NCBI GenBank assembly: GCA_015064785.1
Contig: SVRM01000008.1
Coordinates: 1 to 55,947 of the forward strand
DNA length: 55,947 nt
Reading direction: 5' to 3'
Origin: Oscillospiraceae bacterium
GTDB lineage: Bacteria > Bacillota > Clostridia > Oscillospirales > CAG-272
Within the stretch, counting starts at the first letter, position 1. Every line of letters begins with the position of its first letter. Positions 1-7,654 of this stretch are shown in pieces. The notes under the pieces are model-generated. The model did no database searches, was not told the origin of the DNA, and saw nothing but the letters and a program-made list of their open reading frames with translations. The translations under genes and the position numbers were made by a program.

Positions 1-1755
1 GGACTCGATCTTGTAGGATGCGAGCTTATGACCCGGAGCGACGTAATCGGTCTTGACGATGGTGTCGACAGGACAGTTCTTTGCACACTTACCGCAGCCG
101 ATACACTTATCCTGATCGATGACGAACGTAACGAGGTTCTTACAGACACCTGCGGGGCACTTCTTGTCTACAACGTGAGCGACATATTCGTCACGGAAGA
201 ACTTGAGGGTTGCCAGAACGGGGTTCGGAGCCGTCTGACCGAGACCGCAGAGAGAGTTTGCCTTGATGTAGTTGCAGAGCTGCTCGAGTCTGTCGAGGTC
301 TTCGAGCGTGCCTTCGCCCATGGTGATCTTGTCGAGGATTTCGAGAAGTCTCTTGGTACCGACACGGCAGGGCGTACACTTACCGCAGGATTCGTCGACG
401 GTGAATTCGAGGAAGAACTTCGCCATGTCAACCATACAGTTGTCTTCATCCATGACGATCATACCGCCGGAGCCCATCATACAGCCCATTGCGGTGAGGT
501 TGTCGTAGTCGACTTCGACATCCATGAGGTTAGCGGGGATACAACCGCCGGAAGGACCGCCGGTCTGCGCTGCCTTGAACTTCTTGCCGTTCGGGACACC
601 GCCGCCGATTTCTTCGATGATCTCGCGCAGGGTGATACCCATCGGGATTTCAACAAGACCGGTGTTCTTGATCTTGCCGCCGAGTGCGAAGACCTTGGTA
701 CCCTTGGACTTTTCGGTACCCATGGATGCAAACCATTCAGCACCGTTGAGGATGATCTGAGCGATGTTGGCAAACGTTTCAACGTTGTTTTCAACGGTGG
801 GCTTGCCGAACAGACCCTTGACAGCAGGGAACGGAGGACGGGGTCTCGGTTCACCGCGGTTGCCTTCGATGGAGGTCATCAGAGCGGTTTCTTCGCCGCA
901 GACGAACGCGCCCGCACCGAGACGGATTTCCATATCGAAGTTGAAGTCAGTGCCGAAGATGTTCTTGCCGAGCAGGCCGTATTCACGTGCCTGGTCGATG
1001 GCGATCTGGAGTCTCTTGACTGCGATCGGGTATTCTGCACGGACGTAAACGTAACCCTGGTCAGCGCCGACTGCGTAGCCGCAGATTGCCATTGCTTCGA
1101 TCAGCGCATGGGGGTCACCTTCGAGAAGGGATCTGTCCATGAACGCGCCGGGGTCACCTTCATCGGCGTTACAAACGACATACTTCTGGTCGCCGGCAGA
1201 TGCCTTGGTGAATGCCCACTTACGACCGGTCGGGAAGCCGCCGCCGCCGCGTCCGCGAAGACCGGATGCGAGGATTTCATTGATAACATCGTCAGGGCTC
1301 ATCTTGGTGAGAACCTTTTCGAGTGCGAAGTAACCGTCACGAGCGATGTACTCGTCGATGTCCTCAGGGTTGATGACACCGCAGTTACGGAGTGCGATAC
1401 GCTTCTGCTTCTTGTAGAAAACAGTGTCATTGAGGGAAACATCGTTTGCAGCCTTTGCTTCAGCATCACCGGTATCGGTGTAAACAAGACGTTCGACGAT
1501 ACGACCCTTGAGCAGGTGTTCTTCAACGATTTCGGGGATGTCTTCCTTCTGAACCATGGAGTAGAAGGTTCCCTCGGGGTAGATGATCATGATCGGACCG
1601 AGCGCGCAGAGACCGAAACAACCGGTCATAACGATCTTGACTTCATTTTCAAGACCCTTAGCCTGAAGTTCAGCAGCGAGCGTGTCACGAAGCGCGGCGC
1701 TTCCGGACGAAGTACAGCCGGTACCGCCGCAGATAAGAACGTGTGAACGAATCAT
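1..1755 (-). CDS. hydB: [FeFe]-hydrogenase beta subunit HydB (NuoF-like), 3' end cut by window
   Basis: NADH-oxidising flavoprotein subunit of a soluble multimeric (electron-bifurcating type) [FeFe]-hydrogenase. Read from ATG at 1755, with GGAGG just upstream, 585 codons are open to base 1, so the C-terminus is missing. Seen in order: N-terminal thioredoxin-like [2Fe-2S] domain (GGTGCTSSG, TGCFGLC), the NADH/FMN loop GRGGGGFPTGRKW near residue 165, NADEGDPGAFMDR, the CGKCTPC [4Fe-4S] site near 455, then a ferredoxin-like tail with CPAGVC and CIGCGKCAKNCP. The second tail cluster would lie past the edge. It is the last visible gene of the minus-strand hyd operon; the catalytic HydA is expected next, outside the window. 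Family assignment is firm. Bifurcation rather than plain NADH-linked activity is inferred from the HydB/HydC pairing. Confidence 0.95.
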   Translation of the reverse strand, partial: MIRSHVLICGGTGCTSSGSAALRDTLAAELQAKGLENEVKIVMTGCFGLCALGPIMIIYPEGTFYSMVQKEDIPEIVEEHLLKGRIVERLVYTDTGDAEAKAANDVSLNDTVFYKKQKRIALRNCGVINPEDIDEYIARDGYFALEKVLTKMSPDDVINEILASGLRGRGGGGFPTGRKWAFTKASAGDQKYVVCNADEGDPGAFMDRSLLEGDPHALIEAMAICGYAVGADQGYVYVRAEYPIAVKRLQIAIDQAREYGLLGKNIFGTDFNFDMEIRLGAGAFVCGEETALMTSIEGNRGEPRPRPPFPAVKGLFGKPTVENNVETFANIAQIILNGAEWFASMGTEKSKGTKVFALGGKIKNTGLVEIPMGITLREIIEEIGGGVPNGKKFKAAQTGGPSGGCIPANLMDVEVDYDNLTAMGCMMGSGGMIVMDEDNCMVDMAKFFLEFTVDESCGKCTPCRVGTKRLLEILDKITMGEGTLEDLDRLEQLCNYIKANSLCGLGQTAPNPVLATLKFFRDEYVAHVVDKKCPAGVCKNLVTFVIDQDKCIGCGKCAKNCPVDTIVKTDYVAPGHKLASYKIES

Positions 1756-1773
1756 TGGTTTCTTTCCTCCTGA

Positions 1774-2142
1774 TTATTTGGTAGCTTCGCCGATGGTGTA
1801 TTCGGTGACGACCTTGCCGCCCTTGATGTGCTTTTCGATAACTTCCTTCGCACGGTCAGCGGTCATCTTGACATAGGTAACCTTGTCTTCGCCGTTGAAG
1901 ATTTCAACAACGGGTTCGTACTGGCAGATACCGATGCAGCCGGTCTGGGTAACGATAACGTTATCGGAAAGGCCTGCTTCGTTGATACCTTCGACAAATG
2001 CGGCCAGAACGGGACGTGCGCCTGCAGCGATACCGCAGGTTGCCATACCGACAACAACGCGGGTCTGTGCGCTGGAAGTACGCAGATTGACCTTGTCCTG
2101 CATTTTCGCCTTGATCGCCTTCAGCTCTTCAAGTGACTTCAT
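1774..2142 (-). CDS. Thioredoxin-like [2Fe-2S] ferredoxin
   Basis: Small (122 aa) soluble [2Fe-2S] protein of the thioredoxin-like ferredoxin family that accompanies hyd and nuo-type operons. Four cysteines fit the family pattern: Cys36 in MATCGIAAGA and Cys69/Cys73 in QTGCIGICQYEP, with a spacing like the N-terminal domain of HydB, though only three are clearly placed by eye. It has a good ribosome site (GGAAGG) and ends 18 nt before hydB, so the two are probably co-translated. Known homologues sit between hydC and hydB in many Clostridia and are thought to carry electrons or stabilise the complex; the exact partner here is inferred from position only. Confidence 0.85.
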   Translation of the reverse strand: MKSLEELKAIKAKMQDKVNLRTSSAQTRVVVGMATCGIAAGARPVLAAFVEGINEAGLSDNVIVTQTGCIGICQYEPVVEIFNGEDKVTYVKMTADRAKEVIEKHIKGGKVVTEYTIGEATK

Positions 2143-2177
2143 GGTAATATTCCTTCCTTCTATTGAAATTTTAATGG

Positions 2178-2741
2178 TTAACGGTTGGATTCGGATGCAA
2201 GTGCAGCATATTGTTCACGGAGATTTTCCCGGATCCACGCAAGGACCTCCGGTTCATTCAGTGGAACATCTTCCAGTATTGCCCGCAGCTCCTCGCACGA
2301 CAGGGAAACCGTGCCGGATTCTGTTTTGTGGGTATACGTGAAATTGATATCGGGCGAACCCTGAATGAGGGTCAGCACTGTTTCAACCATATCGCCGAGC
2401 GGAATGAAATCGATGTGATTCCGACCGAAGCGCGCATAGGTCGTTGTTCCGTGGTCATCGGAGACGGATTCGTGAACGGAAGTGATGCGGACAAAGCCGC
2501 CGGTCATCTCCGCAAGCATGGTAAGAAACGGGATTCCCAGACCGACCTTACGGGTCTTTCTGGTGGTGAAGAACGGATCGGACAGACGCTTTACCTGTTC
2601 CTCGGTCATGCCGCATCCGTTGTCGGACACAGAGAAATCAAGCCATTTTCCCGCTTCGTCGAGGGTGATACCGATGGTATCCGCGCCGGCTCTGACGGAA
2701 TTCATGGTGATATCGAGTACATACAGCGAAAGCTCATCCAT
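2178..2741 (-). CDS. GHKL-type ATP-binding protein of the hydrogenase operon
   Basis: A HATPase_c (GHKL) domain protein without a visible HisKA dimerisation or phospho-acceptor domain. N-box residues are in the first helix (DITMNSVRAGADTI), the G1 box is SDNGCGM near residue 48, and the G2 region KVGLGIPFL is near 75. A roughly 90-residue C-terminal part has no motif I recognise. I chose ATG at 2741, which overlaps the upstream PHP gene stop in ATGGATGA; a GTG at 2753 in the same frame is the alternative. With the second ATPase gene at 5200 and the two DRTGG genes it forms a signalling cassette inside the hydrogenase operon. Its target is unknown. Confidence 0.8.
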   Translation of the reverse strand: MDELSLYVLDITMNSVRAGADTIGITLDEAGKWLDFSVSDNGCGMTEEQVKRLSDPFFTTRKTRKVGLGIPFLTMLAEMTGGFVRITSVHESVSDDHGTTTYARFGRNHIDFIPLGDMVETVLTLIQGSPDINFTYTHKTESGTVSLSCEELRAILEDVPLNEPEVLAWIRENLREQYAALASESNR

Positions 2742-3495
2742 TCCGCATTTCACGCTCCTGTTTCAAAAGATAATCGATCAGACGGTTTGTGACGAGTGCC
2801 GATGAATATGGCTCGTCGTCCAGTTCCAGAGGAAAGCCATCCTCTGCAATGTCTGTCAGATAATGGGCATCCGATGCGGCGACATGAACGAGCGATCGTT
2901 CCGACAAGATCGGATGGCGCTGTTTCATGCTGTCGCGTGAGGCTGCGTCGTTGAGTTCAAATGCGGTAAACTGCGGTTCGGGCGGGAAATCGCCGAGCAT
3001 TGCAATGATACCGTTGGAATTGCGGTCAATGTGTGCCGGATAGCAGACACCGCCGCGCGACGTGACCTCATGGTGTGCTTCTTCAAGAGAAATGTTGACA
3101 GCGTTGATGAGCAGGATTTCCTCCTCACCGACGATTTCGTCGTTTTCTCCGATCAGAAGCTGCTGTCCGAAAATGGCAGGCTTGTTTTTGATCGGGAAGC
3201 GGCGTTCCTCGACAAACCGGTCGAAGTCCAGCGCATCCTCCAGTGTCCGGAACAGACAGACGGCGTGAATATCTTCCGCGGTTGTCAGCTCCATGCCTGC
3301 AATCGGAATCAGTCCGTAGCCCTTTGCCGCACGGAAAAAGGCGGGACAGTTTTTTGCGGTGTTGTGGTCGGTCAGCGCAACAATCTGCAAGCCGTTAAGC
3401 ACAGCCATACCGGCGATGTTGCCGGGCGTCATGTCATCATCTCCGCACGGAGACAGACACGAATGGATGTGCAGATCGGTCAGATAGCGGCTCAT
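2734..3495 (-). CDS. PHP-domain metal-dependent phosphoesterase
   Basis: A 253-aa PHP (polymerase and histidinol phosphatase) domain protein. Metal-binding motifs are visible in order: DLHIHSCLSPCGDDD at the N-terminus, LTDHN near residue 41, a central HxD-type segment YPAHIDRN, and ASDAHY near 210. These predict a di- or trinuclear phosphoesterase centre. Its start overlaps the stop of the DRTGG gene by 4 nt (ATGA), and its 3' end overlaps the following ATPase gene, so translation is probably coupled. PHP genes recur with sensory hydrogenases and DRTGG proteins in Clostridia. The substrate is not known; a signalling nucleotide is a guess from context. Confidence 0.85.
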   Translation of the reverse strand: MSRYLTDLHIHSCLSPCGDDDMTPGNIAGMAVLNGLQIVALTDHNTAKNCPAFFRAAKGYGLIPIAGMELTTAEDIHAVCLFRTLEDALDFDRFVEERRFPIKNKPAIFGQQLLIGENDEIVGEEEILLINAVNISLEEAHHEVTSRGGVCYPAHIDRNSNGIIAMLGDFPPEPQFTAFELNDAASRDSMKQRHPILSERSLVHVAASDAHYLTDIAEDGFPLELDDEPYSSALVTNRLIDYLLKQEREMRNG

Positions 3496-3827
3496 GACAG
3501 GTCACCGCAGGCATTATGGTATGCCACGCAAAGCGCATAGGCGTCCTGCGTGCTTTGGGCAATGGTAATGTCGTTGCTGCGGGCGCGCTGCAAAACCTCA
3601 TCCTCGACCTCTACATCCTCTGCGAAGATGATGCAGGCGGGATCGGTCAGCGCCGCGACAGCGACGGCGTTGATGTTGGACATAATGGTGATCCAAAGGC
3701 AGCCTTCCTCCACGCGGCTCATACAGCGGCTGAGCAGGTCTCCGACGTAAACACCGGTGATCTCGCGGTCGCCGTCACCGCATAACAGAGTCAGACCGAG
3801 TGCTGTTACAGCTTCATTGACAGTCAT
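3492..3827 (-). CDS. DRTGG-domain protein (first of two)
   Basis: A 111-aa stand-alone DRTGG-like domain. The family signature is degenerate here (DREITGVYVGDLL near residues 20-33), followed by the conserved stretch ITIMSNINAVAVAAL and IIFAEDVEVEDEVL. DRTGG domains occur next to CBS domains, phosphotransacetylases and HPr-kinase-like proteins and are regarded as regulatory ligand modules; the ligand is not established. It begins 1 nt after the sensory hydrogenase gene ends and overlaps the PHP gene by 4 nt. A second, divergent DRTGG gene lies at 5615-5974 in the same operon, so the two may form a heterodimer or have duplicated within the operon. Confidence 0.8.
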   Translation of the reverse strand: MTVNEAVTALGLTLLCGDGDREITGVYVGDLLSRCMSRVEEGCLWITIMSNINAVAVAALTDPACIIFAEDVEVEDEVLQRARSNDITIAQSTQDAYALCVAYHNACGDLS

Positions 3828-3828
3828 A

Positions 3829-5169
3829 TCAGCTCTCTCCCTCCGTATCTTTGTCCCGTTTCTGAAACGGCTTCAGACGATCAAAGACCGATTCACTTTT
3901 CCTTTTCTCGATATATTCGTGGAAAAGTTCACGCATGATTACGGTACATTCGTCTGCATTGGTTTCATTTTTGACAATATCCTCGGCAAACGCCATACAG
4001 GTCGGTGCACCGCAGGAGCCGCAGTCGATGCCGGGCAGACATTCCGTGATTTTTTCAATCTCGCTCATCATGCGCATCGCTGTGTGTCTGTCCGCGGACA
4101 GCCGTGCGTAGGGATTATACTCAACGCCCTTCTCATTGAAGAATTCGTCAGGAATCCATTCGCCCGCCGGTCGGTTGGGAGAGACAGGAAGATAACGCTT
4201 GAGAGACTGAAGTCTTGCCTGAGCGATGTAGGGATTTGCAACGGTCATCGCGCCGCCCACACAGCCGCCGGAGCAGGCATTCAGCTCAATGAAATCAAGA
4301 TTGGTAATATCGGAATTGTCGATCTGATCCAGCACGCGGATACAGTTTTCAATGCCGTCGGCAGCAAGATAATGCTCATTCAGAATCGCGGAGGATTCAC
4401 CGCCGGTTGATGCCCAGCCGATGCCGATCATACCGGATTCGGTTGTGTCAAGCGGTTCGTCTGCACGTTTATCCATGACGTCGAGCAGAGCAAAGTACAC
4501 ATCACGCACCGAAACGGTTGCGGAGATATAATTGCGCTCGCCGGCGAAGGAATTGCGGACATAGCTGACCTTTGCAGGACACGGAGAAATGAAGATGATG
4601 CCGATTTCGTCATCGGAAAGCTCCGGATGCTTTTCCTTTGCGTAATTGTGCGCAAGGTAAGCGGCAATGTCAACCGGCGGCAGAATCGGCATGATATTTT
4701 CGCACAGAGACGGATAATTCATGCTGATCAGACGCGAGATGGTCGGACATGCGGAGCTGATGACGGGTTTTGGAATCCCTTCCCGCTTGATGTAGTACCG
4801 GGTATAAGCAGTTACCATTTCCGCCGCACACGCGACCTCGAATACATCGTCGAAGCCGATATCGCGCAGACCGCGGATGATATAGCCGATATTGTCAAGA
4901 TTGTCGAACTGTCCGTACAGCGACGGCGCCGGAAGCGCAATCGTGTACTGATACTTACCGAGGACGGACAGATCATCATGCGTCGCCTTTTTTGCCTTGT
5001 AGGGACAGACCTTGATGCATTCCCCGCAGTCGATGCAGCGAACCGGGTTAATCACCGCGTGTCCGTCACGGATGCGGATGGCCTCGGTCGGGCAGCGCTT
5101 GAGACAGGTTGTGCATCCTCTGCACTTGTCAACGACAAGCGAGACCGAATGCTTGTAATCTGTATTCAT
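3829..5169 (-). CDS. Sensory-type [FeFe]-hydrogenase homologue (HydS/HfsB-like)
   Basis: 446-aa protein with an H-cluster hydrogenase domain but a sensory rather than catalytic signature. Two N-terminal [4Fe-4S] sites (Cys16/19/22/26 and Cys45/48/51/55) precede the H-domain. Its three motifs are SSACPTISRL (Cys141), ISPCPAK (Cys197) and NACSGGCVGG (Cys299, Cys303). All four cubane ligands are kept, but the first Cys of the usual TSCCP proton-transfer motif is Ala140, as reported for regulatory HydS proteins. A C-terminal Cys383/386/391/408 set (CGSCGAPTC) forms an extra FeS-type domain. ATG 5169 is preferred over GTG 5175 because of the spacing to GAGG. With DRTGG, PHP and ATPase neighbours it probably senses H2 or redox state and signals; that role is inferred. 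Confidence 0.88.
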   Translation of the reverse strand: MNTDYKHSVSLVVDKCRGCTTCLKRCPTEAIRIRDGHAVINPVRCIDCGECIKVCPYKAKKATHDDLSVLGKYQYTIALPAPSLYGQFDNLDNIGYIIRGLRDIGFDDVFEVACAAEMVTAYTRYYIKREGIPKPVISSACPTISRLISMNYPSLCENIMPILPPVDIAAYLAHNYAKEKHPELSDDEIGIIFISPCPAKVSYVRNSFAGERNYISATVSVRDVYFALLDVMDKRADEPLDTTESGMIGIGWASTGGESSAILNEHYLAADGIENCIRVLDQIDNSDITNLDFIELNACSGGCVGGAMTVANPYIAQARLQSLKRYLPVSPNRPAGEWIPDEFFNEKGVEYNPYARLSADRHTAMRMMSEIEKITECLPGIDCGSCGAPTCMAFAEDIVKNETNADECTVIMRELFHEYIEKRKSESVFDRLKPFQKRDKDTEGES

Positions 5170-5199
5170 ACACACCTCGATACGTTTGATTGGAATCGG

Positions 5200-5625
5200 T
5201 CAGAGTGCGACACGCATGGTAATCGTGGTACCCTCACCGATTTTGGTGTCGATCTCCATGGAATCGGTATACTTCTTCATGTTCGGAAGTCCCATGCCTG
5301 CGCCGAATCCAAGTGTCCGGATGTTCTCGCGTGCGGTGGAGTAGCCCTCCTGCATCGCAAGACCGACATCCGGGATACCGGGACCGGTATCAGACAGGAT
5401 GATGACGATTTCGTCGTCATATACCTCCACATCGGCGGTACCGCCGTTGGCGTGGATGACCATGTTGATTTCACCCTCGTACATTGCTATGGAGACTTTG
5501 CGTATGACCTCCGGCGGATATCCGAGCTGGCGCAGTTTTTTCTTCACCATGACGGACGCGGCGCCAGCAGACGAAAAGTCCGAACCGTCGACGTCGAAAT
5601 GGAACTTTACTGCTTCAGACATCAT
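5200..5625 (-). CDS. RsbW-like anti-sigma factor/serine kinase-type ATPase
   Basis: A 141-aa GHKL ATPase of the RsbW/RsbT (anti-sigma regulatory factor) type. Visible motifs are the N-box EGEINMVIHANGG near residue 50, the G1 box LSDTGPGIPD near 77, the G2 loop GFGAGMGLPNMKKY near 107, and the terminal GTTITMRVAL strand. GGAGG stands 4-7 nt before two tandem ATGs (5625 and 5622). The start overlaps the preceding DRTGG gene by 11 nt. Anti-sigma kinases of this class phosphorylate or bind a partner protein. No sigma factor or STAS antagonist gene is nearby, so the partner may be one of the DRTGG proteins (inference). Confidence 0.87.
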   Translation of the reverse strand: MMSEAVKFHFDVDGSDFSSAGAASVMVKKKLRQLGYPPEVIRKVSIAMYEGEINMVIHANGGTADVEVYDDEIVIILSDTGPGIPDVGLAMQEGYSTARENIRTLGFGAGMGLPNMKKYTDSMEIDTKIGEGTTITMRVAL

Positions 5626-5974
5626 GATCCTCCGTGTCGCTTGTCAGCCCTGCCTGCCAGAGCTTGCCGCAGGCGACATAGGCTCTGACGCGGCTGCTCA
5701 TGACAGCAATTCCGCATTCTTCGGCCAGCGCGATCATATCGTCGGTCGGCTTTTTGGAGCGGACAAAAATCACGCAGTGCATATCCATCATATTGGCGGT
5801 ACGGATGACCTGTGCATTACAGAGCCCGGTCAAAAGCACCCCCTGATCCTTGACATAAGCGAGGACATCGCTCATCATATCGCTGCAGCAGGCAGATGCG
5901 ACCTCACGGTCGAGCTGATCCTCGCCGCACAGCACATCGGCGGCAAGAAGATCTCTGATCTCACTGATTTTCAT
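5615..5974 (-). CDS. DRTGG-domain protein (second of two)
   Basis: A 119-aa DRTGG-family protein. The core reads DREVASACCSDMMSDVLAYV near residues 22-41, where the family GG turn is replaced. It is followed by LLTGLCNAQVIRTANMMD and a Rossmann-like CVIFVRSKKPTDDMI segment. It starts at ATG 5974 behind GGAGAAGCT and overlaps the ATPase gene downstream. It differs clearly from the DRTGG protein encoded at 3492-3827, so both copies have probably been kept for separate roles. No catalytic residues are evident, and a binding or adaptor function is the most likely. Confidence 0.8.
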   Translation of the reverse strand: MKISEIRDLLAADVLCGEDQLDREVASACCSDMMSDVLAYVKDQGVLLTGLCNAQVIRTANMMDMHCVIFVRSKKPTDDMIALAEECGIAVMSSRVRAYVACGKLWQAGLTSDTEDHDV

Positions 5975-6023
5975 AGCTTCTCCATATTCCGGTGTTTTTC
6001 ACACCCAAATCGGTTTCCCGGGA

Positions 6024-6518
6024 TTATTTATACTTAGCAAGAATGCCGGGGACATCCTTGTCGGTCAGTCTGCCGTAAACTTCGTCATTGACGGTAAGAA
6101 CGGGTGCAAGACCGCAGGCACCGATACAACGGGTTGCTGCCAGGGAGTACTTGCCATCTTCGGTGCATTCGTCACCGCCGATGCCGAGTTCCTTCTGGAG
6201 TGCGTCAAAGATCAGACCGGAGCCCTTGACGTAGCAGGCGGTACCGAGACATACTGCGATGTGGTACTGACCCTTCTGGGTGAGAGAGAACTGTGCGTAG
6301 AAGGTAGCAACACCGAAAACCTTTTCCAGCGGAACTTCCATACCCTCTGCAATCATGTTCTGTACTTCCATGGGAAGATAGCCGTAAATTTCCTGAGCAT
6401 GCTGCATAACTGCCATCAGGTAGCTCTTGTCATGCTTGTGTGCGGCGATGACTTCCTGCAGCTTTGCTTCCTGTTCGGGTGTACCGTTGAAAGGATTGCT
6501 GCTGATTTTCTTTTGCAT
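6024..6518 (-). CDS. hydC: [FeFe]-hydrogenase gamma subunit HydC (NuoE-like)
   Basis: 164-aa NuoE-family [2Fe-2S] thioredoxin-like subunit. It shows the helical N-terminal region typical of the family (LMAVMQHAQEIYGYLP) and the four cluster cysteines in the pattern CLGTACYVKG (two) and ATRCIGACGLAP (two). HydC mediates electron transfer between the HydB flavin subunit and other clusters of the complex. Start ATG 6518 follows a strong AAGGAGG site. It is the first gene of the operon, about 80 nt downstream of a TTGCGA-17-TATAAT promoter. The gene pair hydC...hydB is split by five regulatory genes and a ferredoxin gene, which is the arrangement seen in several Clostridia. Confidence 0.93.
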   Translation of the reverse strand: MQKKISSNPFNGTPEQEAKLQEVIAAHKHDKSYLMAVMQHAQEIYGYLPMEVQNMIAEGMEVPLEKVFGVATFYAQFSLTQKGQYHIAVCLGTACYVKGSGLIFDALQKELGIGGDECTEDGKYSLAATRCIGACGLAPVLTVNDEVYGRLTDKDVPGILAKYK

Positions 6519-6605
6519 GGATCATATCCTCCTTAAAAATGTTGTGGATGACATCGGAATCCCGAATTTTTCGCCGGTTTCAGATATCATTTTATACCAA
6601 GCTAC

Positions 6606-6634
6606 ATTATACCACATATTTTGATTTTTCGCAA
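6606..6634 (-). promoter_or_regulatory. Sigma-A type promoter of the hyd operon
   Basis: On the minus strand TTGCGA (6634-6629) and TATAAT (6611-6606) are separated by 17 nt. The leader to hydC is about 80 nt. The divergent promoter at 6717-6745 starts about 80 bp away. Confidence 0.72.
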
Positions 6635-6716
6635 GTCTTTTGTGATAAAAATATCAAAGAATTATACGCTAAGATTGTAAAAATCATGTCTTCACCGGAA
6701 AATTTTTTGTTTTGCC

Positions 6717-6745
6717 TTGACAGTCAGACAATTCCATTGTAAAAT
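6717..6745 (+). promoter_or_regulatory. Promoter of the PHP gene
   Basis: TTGACA, 17-nt spacer, TAAAAT on the plus strand, about 40 nt before the start at 6790. It drives the PHP gene and probably the aldolase and lipoprotein genes behind it. Confidence 0.75.
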
Positions 6746-6789
6746 AATAATATCAATGTCCCAAACCGATCCCGAACGGAGCAGTTCCA

Positions 6790-7626
6790 ATGAAAACTAA
6801 AACCACACCTGCGGTACTCACCGCAAACTATCATACGCATACCCCGCGCTGTCATCACGCGCAGGGCGTGGAGACTGCCTATATCGAAGCTGCACGCGCT
6901 GCCGGTATGCAGATTCTTGGCTTTGCCGATCACGCTCCGATGATATTCGACGAAGGGTATGTCTCCGATTTCCGGATGCTGCCGGAACAGACAGAAATCT
7001 ACGCCATGACACTGGACGCGCTGAAGCATAGATATGCCGGCCAGATCTCCATTTACATCGGTTATGAAATGGAATATTACCCGCGGTATTTCGCACGCAG
7101 TCTTGCTTCCATCTGTCGGTATCCTGTGGATTATCTGATTCTCGGACAGCACTTTTTTGAAAATGAATTTCCGCCCGAGCGCGCAAAAAGCCGATCTGAC
7201 GGATATTCCGGTGCGGCGACCGACGAGGAATGGAAGCTCGGTCTGTATGTTGACCGTGTCATAGCCGGCATGAAAACCGGTGCATTTTCCTGTGTTGCGC
7301 ATCCCGATCTGATTCACTTTATCGGAGACGACGAAACGTACCGGCGTCATATTGTCAGACTGTGTGAATGTGCAAAAGACATGCAGATTCCGCTGGAAAT
7401 CAATTTGCTTGGACTTGGCGGCGGGCGGGCTTATCCCAATGACCGATTCTGGCGCATTGCCGCAGAGGTTGGCTGTACGGCGATCCTTGGCTGCGACGCA
7501 CACACCCCGGACATGCTGACGGATACAGCGGTGATCGAGGACGGCTTCCGTTATGCGGAACAGTTTGGGATAACACCGGTGCAGCAGCTGCATCTGCGTG
7601 ATCCGCACAGTGCTTTGAATCAATAA
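6790..7626 (+). CDS. Histidinol-phosphatase-like PHP protein (HisK/HisJ family)
   Basis: 278-aa PHP-family phosphatase of the HisJ/HisK type. Motifs in order: NYHTHTPRCHHA (metal site) near residue 13, GFADHAPM near 44, a central IGYEMEYY near 92, LGQHFF near 117, CVAHPDL near 167, EINLLGLG near 200 and GCDAHTPDML near 235. The usual role is removal of phosphate from histidinol phosphate in histidine synthesis, but no other his genes are nearby. The substrate should therefore be taken as a small phosphomonoester of unknown identity. Start at ATG 6790 behind CGGAG. It is 29 nt upstream of the aldolase gene, so a sugar-phosphate substrate is conceivable. Confidence 0.87.
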   Translation: MKTKTTPAVLTANYHTHTPRCHHAQGVETAYIEAARAAGMQILGFADHAPMIFDEGYVSDFRMLPEQTEIYAMTLDALKHRYAGQISIYIGYEMEYYPRYFARSLASICRYPVDYLILGQHFFENEFPPERAKSRSDGYSGAATDEEWKLGLYVDRVIAGMKTGAFSCVAHPDLIHFIGDDETYRRHIVRLCECAKDMQIPLEINLLGLGGGRAYPNDRFWRIAAEVGCTAILGCDAHTPDMLTDTAVIEDGFRYAEQFGITPVQQLHLRDPHSALNQ

Positions 7627-7654
7627 AAACAAATCATATAAAAGGAGAACTCTC

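Noticed and set aside
28-1746. 572-codon open frame on the plus strand
   Set aside because: It is the antisense shadow of hydB; its product is repetitive in Asp/Thr/Val with no domain, while the minus frame carries perfect NuoF motifs.
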